A stretch of DNA of 64,000 bases, taken from NCBI RefSeq assembly GCF_900101455.1, contig NZ_FMZJ01000007.1, forward strand, positions 146,653 to 210,652, given 5' to 3'. Position 1 is the stretch's first letter, and every line of letters begins with the position of its first letter. The notes beneath the pieces were generated by a model, which saw only the letters and a list, made by a program, of their open reading frames with translations, made no database searches and had not been told where the DNA came from. Made by a program: the position numbers and the translations under genes. The stretch comes from Sphingomonas sp. YR710 (GTDB lineage Bacteria > Pseudomonadota > Alphaproteobacteria > Sphingomonadales > Sphingomonadaceae). Of this stretch, positions 1-8,356 are shown piece by piece.

Positions 1-37
1 GCGCAGGCCGATCCTCTCGGCTAGTGAGCCCCCCGTT

Positions 38-112
38 GGGCGCGTAGCTCAGTGGTAGAGCACTGTGTTGACATCGCAGGGGTCGCAAGTTCAATCCTTG
101 CCGCGCCCACCA
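38..112 (+). tRNA. tRNA-Val (anticodon GAC)
   Basis: A complete 75-nt cloverleaf can be folded. The acceptor stem GGGCGCG pairs with CGCGCCC at 102-108, the D arm is GCTC...GAGC, and the anticodon stem CTGTG/CGCAG holds the loop TTGACAT, so the anticodon is GAC (valine). The T arm is GCAAG TTCAATC CTTGC, and the discriminator A is followed by an encoded CCA (110-112). The single T-G pair in the anticodon stem is acceptable. Confidence 0.97.
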
Positions 113-166
113 TTCTTCCAACCGGCTGGAAAGCCGGAAGAATGTGAGGCTCCTAAGGGAGCCTTT
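112..166 (+). terminator. Hairpins downstream of tRNA-Val, probable terminator
   Basis: Two hairpins follow the tRNA. The first is CCGGCT (122-127) with AGCCGG (132-137), flanked by ATTCTTCC (112-119) and GGAAGAAT (136-143). The second is AGGCTCC (147-153) with GGAGCCT (158-164), loop TAAG, followed by a short T run. The second looks like an intrinsic terminator. The function is inferred from structure and position. Confidence 0.6.
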
Positions 167-242
167 ACCCCACCTTTCGGATGGCTCGGCGGAGAATGCA
201 GCGCATGGCTCCGCAGCCCGGCTGGACTAGAACCGCTTACCA

Positions 243-1088
243 TCATCGGGAGTCGCTGTTGTCGCGTTCGAATCGGCGGCAGTTTTCGTCCATATCATTG
301 AACTGCGGCTGCATATAATAAGTTACTTCCAGCTCATTACTGTCCGGCTCTTCTGAATTATAATATTCTGCCTTGGAGCAATATTCTGTTCTGTGCCGCT
401 TTTTTCCGGAAAATTCATCATATTCAACCCATCCGTAAATATACAACATCTTCTTCTTGTTTATTACGGATCGCACCTCATCCAGGCTCATATGCCCCGT
501 GGAGCTGTTGAAAATTCCGCCAGGCCCTAGAGTGCCGACCGAATTGGGTGAATATCGATTTGGAAAGTTAAAGTTTGCTGGAAGATCCCCATCAGCCAAT
601 ATATAATTGGCTTGTGATGCCACATTGATTGCCGGCGTTTTTCCTTCATTTTTCCAGGATATCTCGAAGCGCCTGCCGACGACGACATTTTCTTGCTTCT
701 TATCAATCTCGCGAATATTCAATTTTCCTGCGGCGAAGATATAGGGCCGCAATTCCTTGTAGGACATGTCGCGCGCCTGCTGCGCCGTCGCATTCGCAAT
801 CTTCACGGCTTCGGCGGCCGCATTGGTGGCCTTGTGGCTGTAGTACACGGTGACCACCAGCGCGACCGTGCCAATTCCCGATACGAAAATTCCAAGCAGC
901 GTTACGATGTTAAGCGTCTGCGCGGCATTCAAATTTTGACAGGCAATATCCTGGGATGAATGGCATGGATCGGGAAAACTTCGAAGCAAACTATAGCAAA
1001 TATAGCAATATATCGAAACCATCATAATCGTAAATATTGCAATCCAAAGCCCTTTGATTTCCATATAATCGCCGGAATCTTTGTTCAT
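243..1088 (-). CDS. Hypothetical two-TM membrane protein, AT-rich
   Basis: Protein of about 281 residues with no family I recognise. The N-terminus has two hydrophobic helices, roughly residues 13-35 and 60-85 (LWIAIFTIMMVSIYCYICYS; a second segment rich in V, G and T). A short helical stretch rich in Ala with YSHKATNAAAEAVKIA follows, then a soluble domain of about 170 residues that may be beta-rich. The ATG at 1088 is preferred over an upstream in-frame GTG at 1103 because AGGGTGG lies about 11 nt before it. Codon use is clearly more AT-rich than the neighbours, and the gene sits just 3' of a tRNA, which suggests horizontal acquisition. Function unknown. Confidence 0.6.
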   Translation of the reverse strand: MNKDSGDYMEIKGLWIAIFTIMMVSIYCYICYSLLRSFPDPCHSSQDIACQNLNAAQTLNIVTLLGIFVSGIGTVALVVTVYYSHKATNAAAEAVKIANATAQQARDMSYKELRPYIFAAGKLNIREIDKKQENVVVGRRFEISWKNEGKTPAINVASQANYILADGDLPANFNFPNRYSPNSVGTLGPGGIFNSSTGHMSLDEVRSVINKKKMLYIYGWVEYDEFSGKKRHRTEYCSKAEYYNSEEPDSNELEVTYYMQPQFNDMDENCRRFERDNSDSR

Positions 1089-1500
1089 AAATACGAATTC
1101 CACCCTGCAACTTCAATTCATGTCGCAAAATACGATCACGCAAACGTGCCAAAAATCGGCGTCGACGCCGATCAGATGCCGATCGCACGTTCATCGTCAA
1201 TGCGCCTATTTGGCGGATTCGATGGGCGGGCGCAACCGGGCCAGGATTTGCGCGCGCACTGATCCTCGCCGCCAGTAGTCGGCAGCGGCGTGCAATTTGG
1301 AAGACTGCGACAGGAGGGCGAGGCGCTGCGTTAGGCGCGTGCCCCGGCTTTGGTGGCGGCAAGGTGCCTTCGCGCTGCGTTGAGGGGTTTCGGCCTCTGG
1401 TGCTTTTCCGGTTCAGGCGGCGGCAGCCCGATCTTCCGCTGCCGCTATGATACCGCCATCAGGTGGCTCGATGAGAGAGCGGGCGCAATGACAGCCGACC
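1089..1500. other. Intergenic stretch without recognisable gene
   Basis: About 410 bases between two minus-strand genes. The open frames here are short, Arg/Pro-rich and typical of GC-rich non-coding DNA. I see no clear terminator, repeat or RNA. It may hold the promoter of the AT-rich membrane-protein gene near 1090-1150, where base composition drops. Confidence 0.4.
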
Positions 1501-1977
1501 CTAGAGACCGCCAATCTCGTGCGCGACAAGGAAGCCGTCAAACAGGTGATTCAGCATGGTTTCAACGGCGGCGATGGCCTTTGGCGCGACCCGAATGATC
1601 GTGCGGCGGCCATCTTTGTCGTCCGGCTCACGCCAGATCAGTTCGTGCTGTTGAAGCACCCCCATCCAGCGCAATGCGGTGGTGGCCGGCACTGCGGCGC
1701 CCGCCGCCAGCGTCGACACCGAAAGCGGCCCGCCCGACATTTCGGCAATGTAGAGATCGAGGAGCATATCCCATGCCGGATCGGCAAATAGATCCGGCCC
1801 CAATAAAGCCTCACGCCGGCGTCGCGTTCGAACCACCGACAGGGCAACCTGCACAAGCTGCGCGTTCGACAGGTTGACGCGGCCGCTCGGCACGGCGTCC
1901 AACGGAAGATTATGCCCACCGAACAAGCCAGCCAATGTGCGCGGCCGCCGAGCGCTACCGTTGTTGCATTCGATCAT
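1501..1977 (-). CDS. Winged-helix (MarR-like) transcriptional regulator
   Basis: About 158 residues with a single winged helix-turn-helix domain. The recognition region includes PLSVSTLAAGAAVPATTALR, followed by a wing with EPDDKDGRRTIIRVAPKA, a pattern typical of small MarR-type regulators in sphingomonads. A basic stretch RTRRRREALLG precedes the domain. The ATG at 1977 is chosen over the one at 2007 because GGTGGGG lies directly upstream. The DNA target cannot be inferred. The gene stands alone on the minus strand, followed by AT-rich DNA, so it does not appear to be in an operon. Confidence 0.75.
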   Translation of the reverse strand: MIECNNGSARRPRTLAGLFGGHNLPLDAVPSGRVNLSNAQLVQVALSVVRTRRRREALLGPDLFADPAWDMLLDLYIAEMSGGPLSVSTLAAGAAVPATTALRWMGVLQQHELIWREPDDKDGRRTIIRVAPKAIAAVETMLNHLFDGFLVAHEIGGL

Positions 1978-2034
1978 AGGTGCCCCCACCGTACAAGATA
2001 TCGCCATCAGAACAGTCGCTTTCGGATCAACTGC

Positions 2035-2328
2035 TCAAACCACCAGCCGCACGAGCCACGCCTCATCCATCCGCGGGCTTCGTTCGAACTCGACGCGCGC
2101 ACCGGGCTGGGCGACCGACCAGGGCGGGAAGAAACTGAACCGCGTGAATTCGACCATGTTGCCGCCCCCATCTGGGGTGATCATGCCCGTCCCCCACGCC
2201 GTCCGCGCCGCAATCATCCCCGTTTCCATCGCCATCCGGCCCTCCCCCGGCAGTTGCGCGCCAACAGCCATCGCGTGCCCCGGCGCGAATCCGGTCGAAC
2301 GAACGATCCCCTGCCGCATAAAGCCCAT
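2035..2328 (-). CDS. Conserved-looking hypothetical protein, 97 aa
   Basis: Small soluble protein beginning MGFMRQGIVRSTG with a Gly/Ala/Met-rich body and a C-terminus rich in aromatic and charged residues (FTRFSFFPPW, EFERSP). I do not recognise the family. The ATG at 2328 has GGGAG seven bases upstream, which supports translation from there. It lies immediately upstream of the winged-helix regulator on the same strand (57 bp), so the two might be co-transcribed. The overlapping plus-strand frames look like shadows. Confidence 0.45.
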   Translation of the reverse strand: MGFMRQGIVRSTGFAPGHAMAVGAQLPGEGRMAMETGMIAARTAWGTGMITPDGGGNMVEFTRFSFFPPWSVAQPGARVEFERSPRMDEAWLVRLVV

Positions 2329-2334
2329 CTTCAA

Positions 2335-2680
2335 TCTCCCGCCGACGGCTGCTGCGATAAGGCGTGAACAGCGCCCCGCCCTTCGAACTTCGTTACCTTA
2401 GCGTAGAGATGATGATCATGAGCGTGACGGCCATCACGTCCTGGGAATTGCGGGAAAGCCGGCGGCTGACGTGAAGACGGGACACGGAACGGAAATTGCT
2501 GGTCGCCGACATAGCCCCGGAGTCGTCCAGCGATAACAACTTCGCTTCCCATCACGAACATTTCTGGTTCGCACGGCGCGGCGCCGATGCCATCGCAATC
2601 CGGCACCGGTTGACTTGCACTGCGCGGCGTACGGCTAAAACCGAAAGGGGAACGCCCGTTCCCGGACGCTCCCAGATGCC
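2335..2680. other. Intergenic stretch, no supported gene
   Basis: About 345 bases between two minus-strand genes. A 91-codon minus frame exists, but it has an uneven composition and no good ribosome-binding site. I see no convincing hairpin or known RNA. Confidence 0.4.
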
Positions 2681-2986
2681 TTACCAGCCGCGGCGGCCAT
2701 GGTCCCCGCGATCATGGTCCCAGTGATCGTGGCGACCACGATCATGATCCCAGCGGCGATGTTCGCGCCATCCATCTCGATAATAAAACCCCGGCCTACC
2801 ATAATAATAAGCGGGATAGCTGTAATAAGCAGGGCCATAGTAATAGCCCGGGCCATAATAGCCTCCATAAGGGTAGCCGCCGCCAACCGAAAACTCTACG
2901 ATGGTGCGGGCGGATGCCGCGCTAGGCAAGAAGGCGCATGCGGCCGATGCTGCGAGCGCTAGGGGCAATACAAGCTTGCGGATCAT
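2681..2986 (-). CDS. Secreted Gly/Tyr-rich protein with His/Arg/Asp tail
   Basis: 101 residues. A clear Sec signal peptide (MIRKLVLPLALAASAACAFL...SASA, cleavage near residue 26) precedes a Tyr/Gly/Pro-rich middle with repeated YYYGP-type units. The C-terminal tail of about 35 residues is strongly charged (WREHRRWDHDRGRHDHWDH). Such proteins are common in sphingomonads, and their role in the periplasm or envelope is not established. The tail could bind metal, but that is only inference. Start supported by GGAGATCC just upstream. Confidence 0.8.
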   Translation of the reverse strand: MIRKLVLPLALAASAACAFLPSAASARTIVEFSVGGGYPYGGYYGPGYYYGPAYYSYPAYYYGRPGFYYRDGWREHRRWDHDRGRHDHWDHDRGDHGRRGW

Positions 2987-3109
2987 TTCGGATCTCCAAC
3001 ATTTTCAGGCATCTCGACAAAAGCCAAAGGCACCGATGTTGGACTTATATCCGATTCGAGATGGAGCGACGCTGAATGCCACGTTTAACGCAGGTTCAGC
3101 TTGCGCCCA

Positions 3110-3925
3110 TCAATCGACGTGCTGAACCTCCTCGGTCGTCACCACGAATGAAGTCAGTTCCGCCGGGCCAAAATTGGTGGTCAGCGCGGTGTCCGTGGCA
3201 TCCCGCCCCCGCGCCATCAGAATGCGGCCGATACGCGGGGCATTGTGGCGGGCATCATAGGTGTACCAGTCACCATCTACGAACACGTCGAACCACGCGC
3301 TGAAGTCCATCGGCGCATCGGATACCGGCACGCCGATATCGCCGAGATAGCCGGTGCAGTAGCGCGCGGGGATGTTCATGCAGCGGCACAAGGTAACCGC
3401 GAGATGCGCGAAATCACGGCAGACACCGAGCTTCTCCTGATAGCCGTTCCAGGCTGTCTTGTCGGAGCGGGCATGTTCATAGCCGAAGCTGATATGGTTA
3501 TGAACAAACGCGACGATCGTTTCGACACGATCGCGCGCCGATTGCAGATGGCCGAACTCGCCCCAAGCCATCTCCATCAATCGATCGGTTTCGCAATAAC
3601 GGCTGCCCAGCAGGAAGATCAGCACATCGTCAGGCAGATCTTCGACCCGCATCTGCAAGCCATCGGGCGCGCGGACATCGGGTTGACCGTCATCCTCGAT
3701 CAGGAAATCGGCGGACAGGGTTACGCCGCCCCGGGGAACGGTAAGCCGCGAAGCGACATTTCCGAACCCATCGATATAATCGTAGATCGGCACATCGGGC
3801 GAACCCATGATCCGATGAGGGGTGCGCAGATCCTTGTTCCGCGACGGATGAACGCTGAGCAACGCCATCATCGCTGCGGGCGCCTTCGTTTCAAACCGCA
3901 TTTCATATCCTGCGCGGATCAACAT
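3110..3925 (-). CDS. Transglutaminase-like protein (second of tandem pair)
   Basis: 271 residues with a transglutaminase-like papain-fold core. The likely catalytic Cys is in KLGVCRDFAHLAVTL, the His/Asp region is around FSAWFDVFVDGDWYTYDAR, and an N-terminal beta domain includes PIYDYIDGFGN. The start at 3925 lies 4 bases after the stop of the upstream transglutaminase, with GCTAAAGAG before it, so the two form an operon. In the usual active site C-H-D, the Cys and Asp are visible, but the His position reads FSAWFDVF rather than the H-A-W found in the partner gene. This may alter catalysis. Bacterial members are thought to be cysteine proteases or peptide-modifying enzymes. Confidence 0.85.
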   Translation of the reverse strand: MLIRAGYEMRFETKAPAAMMALLSVHPSRNKDLRTPHRIMGSPDVPIYDYIDGFGNVASRLTVPRGGVTLSADFLIEDDGQPDVRAPDGLQMRVEDLPDDVLIFLLGSRYCETDRLMEMAWGEFGHLQSARDRVETIVAFVHNHISFGYEHARSDKTAWNGYQEKLGVCRDFAHLAVTLCRCMNIPARYCTGYLGDIGVPVSDAPMDFSAWFDVFVDGDWYTYDARHNAPRIGRILMARGRDATDTALTTNFGPAELTSFVVTTEEVQHVD

Positions 3926-3929
3926 CTCT

Positions 3930-4874
3930 TTAGCTTTCCTTCGGGTTATTGAGGCGGCTGTTGACGGCGCCGTCGGAAACGGAAACGCCGATGGACGCCG
4001 CAGGGTCCACGATGTGGACATCCACATCGACGGTCATGCCGGTGCTGCTGTTGGGAAAGCCGCTCCAGGTGCCGGACAGGGGCACCGCCTGATAGGGATC
4101 GCGCGCGACCGCGACGCGGATCAGGCCGCGATTGCCAATGATGCCGTTCGTCGGATCGAATTCGACCCACCCGGATCCCGGCAGGAAGATCCGGACCCAG
4201 GCATGGGTATTGCCGCCCCCGACGACGCCCTCCCCCCGTGATGGGTTGTACACATAACCGGAAACGAAGCGCGCTGCGAAGCCCAGCGCACGCACCGCCT
4301 CAATCATCAGCACCGCATAATCGCGGCACGTACCTTGTTTCTTTTTCAACGTTTCGATCGGGGTCTGTGTCCCCTTTTCGTGGCGCGCGACATAGGTGAA
4401 TTCCTCGCGAATCTGCAGCGCCATCGCACTCAACATGTCGACCGTCCCGGTCGTACCGTCGTTTCGGACGAAGCGACGCGCCCATGTGTCGATCACCCGA
4501 TAGGGGTCGAGGTGCTGGCGCTCGATCGAGCGCAGCAGATCGGGCATGTCTTCCGACGAATAGGTGAATGGGTAGAGCCGGGCATAATCCTCGACATCGA
4601 CATGGTGGGCGGGCAACGGCGCATGATCAAGCCGGGCGAAGCTTTCGACCCGCAACCGCTTCGCCCGTTTGTCGAACCGGGCGATCGCCACCGAATTGCC
4701 GAACACGTCGTGCAACCAGCGCAGCTCGGCGGGCTCAGGATCGATCTCGAGCCGCGCCTCGACCAGCCGTTGATCATAGCTTTCGCGCGGGCGCATCATG
4801 ATGCGATGCTCGCCGAACGTCACCGGCTGGCGATAGGTATATTCGGTGACATGGCGTATCGTCAGCAATGGCAT
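3930..4874 (-). CDS. Transglutaminase family protein with N-terminal beta domain
   Basis: 314 residues. Residues 1-90 form the bacterial transglutaminase-like N-terminal domain (RHVTEYTYRQPVTFGEHR). The core follows with Cys in KKQGTCRDYAVLMIEAVRAL, His in GGGNTHAWVRIFLPG and Asp in GWVEFDPTNG, a complete catalytic triad. It is upstream of a second transglutaminase (4-bp gap) and divergent from an N-formylglutamate amidohydrolase only about 17 bp away. Homologues in proteobacteria often sit with circularly permuted ATP-grasp and alpha-E proteins, but neither is present here. Substrate unknown. Confidence 0.92.
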   Translation of the reverse strand: MPLLTIRHVTEYTYRQPVTFGEHRIMMRPRESYDQRLVEARLEIDPEPAELRWLHDVFGNSVAIARFDKRAKRLRVESFARLDHAPLPAHHVDVEDYARLYPFTYSSEDMPDLLRSIERQHLDPYRVIDTWARRFVRNDGTTGTVDMLSAMALQIREEFTYVARHEKGTQTPIETLKKKQGTCRDYAVLMIEAVRALGFAARFVSGYVYNPSRGEGVVGGGNTHAWVRIFLPGSGWVEFDPTNGIIGNRGLIRVAVARDPYQAVPLSGTWSGFPNSSTGMTVDVDVHIVDPAASIGVSVSDGAVNSRLNNPKES

Positions 4875-4891
4875 CAGAGAAAGCGTTCCTC

Positions 4892-5665
4892 ATGGCGACC
4901 CAACAGCCGCTGACATTGCTCGGCCTGGGCGATCCCGCCCCCGTCATAGCGTTCAACCCCGATCGGCCGTCGCCGTTCCTGCTGATCGGCGATCATGCGG
5001 GAATTTCGGTGCCGGCGGTGCTCGGCAATCTGGGCGTAAGCGCGGCGGATTTCGGTCGTCACATCGCCTCCGACATCGGCGTTCGGGGATTGGGCGAGGC
5101 ATTGGCACAGCGGCTCGACTGCGGATTCGTCCATCAGGCCTATTCACGGCTGGTGATCGACTGCAATCGCGATCCGGCGGCGGACGATGCGATACCGGAC
5201 TCGTCGGACGGCACCGCCATCCCGGGCAATCGCGATCTGAGCGAGGAAGCCCGCGCGGCACGGATCGGCGCAATCCAGATGCCCTATCACCAGGCCATCG
5301 CGCTGGAGATCGAACGACGCGCCCAGGCCCGCCATGATACGATCCTCGTGTCGCTGCACAGCTTCACGCCGGTGATGATGGGCAAGCCGCGGCCATGGCA
5401 CGTCGGCGTGCTTCATGAGGGCGGAAATGAGGGCTTTGCGCAGGCAGTCCTCGTCCGGCTGCAACAGGAGCACGGGCTGATCGTGGGCGACAACCAACCT
5501 TATCATATGGATGCGACCGACTATACGGTGCCGCTGCACGCCTTCCCGGCGGACATGCCTTATGTCGAACTCGAGGTCCGGCAGGATCTGCTCGCGGACA
5601 CCGCCGGGCAGCGCCACTGGAGCGAGATCATCGCAACGGCGCTGCTCGACGCGCTCGAGGATTAG
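4892..5665 (+). CDS. N-formylglutamate amidohydrolase family protein
   Basis: About 257 residues. Family landmarks are LLIGDHAGISVP near the start, SDIGVRGLGEALA, QAYSRLVIDCNRDP, and LVSLHSFTPVM with PWHVGVL downstream. These are zinc-ligand and substrate regions of the N-formylglutamate deformylase family. The founding enzyme converts N-formylglutamate to glutamate plus formate in histidine degradation, but there are no other hut genes here, so the true substrate may be another N-formyl or N-acyl amino acid. An ATG at 4868 is also in frame, but 4892 (MATQQPL) avoids overlapping the divergent gene. Its last bases overlap the convergent small gene by 4 bp. Confidence 0.85.
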   Translation: MATQQPLTLLGLGDPAPVIAFNPDRPSPFLLIGDHAGISVPAVLGNLGVSAADFGRHIASDIGVRGLGEALAQRLDCGFVHQAYSRLVIDCNRDPAADDAIPDSSDGTAIPGNRDLSEEARAARIGAIQMPYHQAIALEIERRAQARHDTILVSLHSFTPVMMGKPRPWHVGVLHEGGNEGFAQAVLVRLQQEHGLIVGDNQPYHMDATDYTVPLHAFPADMPYVELEVRQDLLADTAGQRHWSEIIATALLDALED

Positions 5666-5907
5666 GCGGTTTCGAGCGCCGCCATCACCATCGCGCGCCA
5701 GATTACCGGATCCCCCACCTGCGCCATCGTGCGGTCGGGCTCGCGCAACGTGTGCAGGATCGCCACCGCGTCCGAAACATGGTTTGGCCAGCCATCGTCA
5801 ACGGCCTCGGCGCAATGCGCCGACGCGCCATCACCGTTCACGCTCAGGCGCTGACCGGCCAGAACCCGCGCAATCCGTTCGACGACAGCAGTTTCGGATA
5901 CAGGCAT
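5662..5907 (-). CDS. Small hypothetical protein, 81 aa
   Basis: Soluble helical protein beginning MPVSETAVVERIARVLAGQR and ending DPVIWRAMVMAALETA. Its composition and codon use resemble real genes, and a strong GGAGGG lies six bases before the ATG. I recognise the general pattern from sphingomonad genomes but not a function. It overlaps the 3' end of the convergent amidohydrolase gene by 4 bp. Confidence 0.7.
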   Translation of the reverse strand: MPVSETAVVERIARVLAGQRLSVNGDGASAHCAEAVDDGWPNHVSDAVAILHTLREPDRTMAQVGDPVIWRAMVMAALETA

Positions 5908-5989
5908 CTAACCCTCCAATGTTGGCCCTCTTCTGGGACTAACGACAAAGTCGCGCCTTGGCTCCGCGATGTCAAACGCCGTGTGGCAA

Positions 5990-6670
5990 TTAACCCCGCT
6001 TCGCCGCGATAATGGGACCGCCGCGCCCCGCCTGGATGAGGATCGCCGTTTCCAGCCCGGCCGCGCCGGGTGGCACCGCATAGCTTGCCATCGCGCCATG
6101 CCAGCGCCCAATCTCCACCAGTTGCCGGACGATGTTCCGATGCGGCAAGGTCCGCCCGCCATTTTCGCCCGCGCGGATGGCGACATCGATCGTCCGCGGA
6201 TCGTAGCGCACCGCCCAGACGATCGCTTCCTTCCCGGGATGCCCGGCGGAAACGCTGACCTTCCCGTTCGCCACGGCGATCATGGGTTCGTCCGCGCCGC
6301 GATCGAAGCGCGCAAGCGCCGCCTCGACGTCGGCTTGGCGACTGCCCACCAGCGCGTAGCGGCCGTTAACGATGATCTGGGGCGTATAGACCTGGCTCCG
6401 TCCGCCGCCTTTCGCATAATCCCACTGGCGCGCGGTGAAAGCCGCCTGGCCGAAACTGTCCTTCCAGCCGAGCTGATCCCAATAGGTGACGCTGAAATTG
6501 AGCGCGATCAGATCGGGGCGGTCGGCGATCGCGTTGAGCACAGCATTGGCCGGCGGGCAGGACGAACAACCCTGGCTTTGATAGAGTTCGATCACCGCGG
6601 GATGCGCGACATTGGCGGCATGGGCCGATCCGGCAAAAGCGATGATCGGCAATAGCAGCATCGTTCGCAT
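5990..6670 (-). CDS. DUF1223 secreted thioredoxin-fold protein
   Basis: 226 residues. A short signal peptide (MRTMLLLPIIAFAGSAHA) precedes a thioredoxin-like domain that opens with VIELYQSQGCSSCPPAN, a CxxC redox motif characteristic of DUF1223. Further family landmarks are SVTYWDQLGWKDSF and YTPQIIVNGR. Probably periplasmic, with a presumed thiol-disulfide role of unknown target. GGGGAG upstream supports the start. It lies downstream of the GNAT gene on the same strand but separated by about 50 bp. Confidence 0.9.
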   Translation of the reverse strand: MRTMLLLPIIAFAGSAHAANVAHPAVIELYQSQGCSSCPPANAVLNAIADRPDLIALNFSVTYWDQLGWKDSFGQAAFTARQWDYAKGGGRSQVYTPQIIVNGRYALVGSRQADVEAALARFDRGADEPMIAVANGKVSVSAGHPGKEAIVWAVRYDPRTIDVAIRAGENGGRTLPHRNIVRQLVEIGRWHGAMASYAVPPGAAGLETAILIQAGRGGPIIAAKRG

Positions 6671-6723
6671 GCACGCACTCCCCGGCTTGCTTATATCTCC
6701 ATTCGGTAAAGATGGCGATAAAG

Positions 6724-7260
6724 TTACGAGGCCGCCCGCCCGATCATGTACGAGATATGGCGCCGCAGCGGATGATCCAACGAGAAGCCCGGAAAATCGA
6801 AATCCAGATCGTGCCGCCGCGTCATGCCGATTCGCTCCATGAGGCCCCAGGAGCGGACATTGGCAGGCACCGTGATCGCCCAGATCGCATCATCCGCCAG
6901 ATTTTCCCATCCCCAGGTGAGGCTCGCCAGCGCGGCCTCCTTGGCATAGGCCTGCCCCCAATGCCTGGCTGCGAGACGCCAGCCGATCTCGGGCAGGTTT
7001 TCGATCGGCGTGCCGACGGCACCCGGCTTGATCCCGCAAAAGCCCAGAAATTCATGGTCGGACCGGCGTTCGATCGCCCAGAATCCATGACCGAGCCGAT
7101 CGATGAAGTCATTCTGGCGCTTTATCCCGGCATCGACATCATCGAGCGACTGCGACGCGCCGAGAAACGCCATCACGCGCGGATCATTGCCCATCGCGTG
7201 GAAGGGCGCGCGATCGCAGTCCTGCCAGCGGCGGAGGATCAGCCGCGCGGTTTCGATCAT
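6724..7260 (-). CDS. GNAT family N-acetyltransferase (RimJ/RimL type)
   Basis: 178 residues. It opens with IETARLILRRWQDCDRAPFHAM, the RimJ/RimL-type start. It continues with FWAIERRSDHEFLGFCGIKP and the acetyl-CoA binding region EIGWRLAARHWGQAYAKEAA, then SWGLMERIGM. These proteins transfer an acetyl group from acetyl-CoA to an amine of a protein or small molecule. The start lies 6 bp from the stop of hemB on the same strand, so it is probably the last gene of that operon. Substrate unknown. Confidence 0.92.
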   Translation of the reverse strand: MIETARLILRRWQDCDRAPFHAMGNDPRVMAFLGASQSLDDVDAGIKRQNDFIDRLGHGFWAIERRSDHEFLGFCGIKPGAVGTPIENLPEIGWRLAARHWGQAYAKEAALASLTWGWENLADDAIWAITVPANVRSWGLMERIGMTRRHDLDFDFPGFSLDHPLRRHISYMIGRAAS

Positions 7261-7266
7261 CGCATC

Positions 7267-8259
7267 TCAGCCACCCATCAGCCGCGCCGCATGCAACGCG
7301 TGATAGGTCAACACGCCCGACGCCCCTGCCCGTTTGAACGACATCAGCGTCTCGAGCACCAGCGCGTCGCGATCGCCGGCGCCCACGGCCGCCGCCGCCT
7401 CGATCATCGCATATTCGCCGGACACCTGATAAGCGAACACCGGCACCCCGAACCGATCCTTCACCAGCCGGACGATATCGAGATAGGGCAGACCCGGCTT
7501 CACCATCACGCTGTCAGCGCCCTCGGCCAGATCGAGCGCGACCTCGCGCAACGCCTCTTCGGAATTGGACGGGCTCATCTGATAGCCCTTCTTGTCGCCC
7601 TTCAGAAGGCCGCGCGTATCGACGGCATCGCGGAACGGGCCGTAGAAGGCGCTCGCATATTTGGCGGCATAGGCCATGATCTGCACATCGACATGGCCTG
7701 CCGCCTCCAGCGCATTGCGGATCGCGCCGACCCGGCCATCCATCATGTCGGACGGGGCGATAATGTCGCTGCCGGCATGAGCTTGGACCAGCGCCTGTTC
7801 GACCAGAACCGCGCTCGTCGGATCGTTGAGCACGCGCCCCTGGGCGTCGACGAGTCCGTCATGGCCGTGGCTGGTATAGGGATCGAGCGCGACATCGGTG
7901 AGCACGCCAATATCGGGCACCGCATCCTTGATCGCCTTGATCGCGCGGCACATCAGATTATCGGGATTGAGCGCCTCACGGCCATCGTCGCTGCGCAGTT
8001 CGCGCGGCGTGTTCGGGAACAGGGCGAGGCATGGGATGCCCGCAGCCTTTGCTTCACGGGCGCGATCGCCGATCATCGCGATTGGCCAGCGCGACACGCC
8101 GGGCAGCGACGCGATCGGCTCCTCGACATCGCCCCACGCGATGAACAAGGGCCAGATCAGATTGGCCGGCGTCAGGACATTCTCCGCGAACATTGCGCGG
8201 CTCCAAGCATAGCGACGCGAGCGGCGGAGGCGGAGGGCGGGAAAGGCGGCGTGAGTCAT
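7267..8259 (-). CDS. hemB: Porphobilinogen synthase (delta-aminolevulinate dehydratase)
   Basis: 330 residues, normal length. It condenses two 5-aminolevulinate molecules to porphobilinogen in cytosolic tetrapyrrole synthesis. Active-site lysines are seen in MAYAAKYASAFYGP and SVMVKPGLPYLD. The metal segment reads DVALDPYTSHGHDG. The three zinc-binding cysteines of the E. coli enzyme are replaced by Ala and Asp, so this is the cysteine-free, Mg/K-dependent class typical of alphaproteobacteria and pseudomonads. It lies between the MATE transporter gene (97 bp upstream) and the GNAT gene. Confidence 0.98.
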   Translation of the reverse strand: MTHAAFPALRLRRSRRYAWSRAMFAENVLTPANLIWPLFIAWGDVEEPIASLPGVSRWPIAMIGDRAREAKAAGIPCLALFPNTPRELRSDDGREALNPDNLMCRAIKAIKDAVPDIGVLTDVALDPYTSHGHDGLVDAQGRVLNDPTSAVLVEQALVQAHAGSDIIAPSDMMDGRVGAIRNALEAAGHVDVQIMAYAAKYASAFYGPFRDAVDTRGLLKGDKKGYQMSPSNSEEALREVALDLAEGADSVMVKPGLPYLDIVRLVKDRFGVPVFAYQVSGEYAMIEAAAAVGAGDRDALVLETLMSFKRAGASGVLTYHALHAARLMGG

Positions 8260-8356
8260 GGCGCCGCTCTAACGCTTAAGCCGCATCGCTGCATCATTTT
8301 CCGTAGCCGAGAGTCTGTTATGAAATGCGGCAAAGACGCACCTTCACAAGCCACTC

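Noticed and set aside
2331..2606. 91-codon minus-strand ORF between two small genes
   Set aside because: Weak composition, no ribosome-binding site, and it overlaps a better supported ORF start.
3245..3952. 235-codon plus-strand ORF
   Set aside because: Antisense to the second transglutaminase gene, whose motifs are clear.
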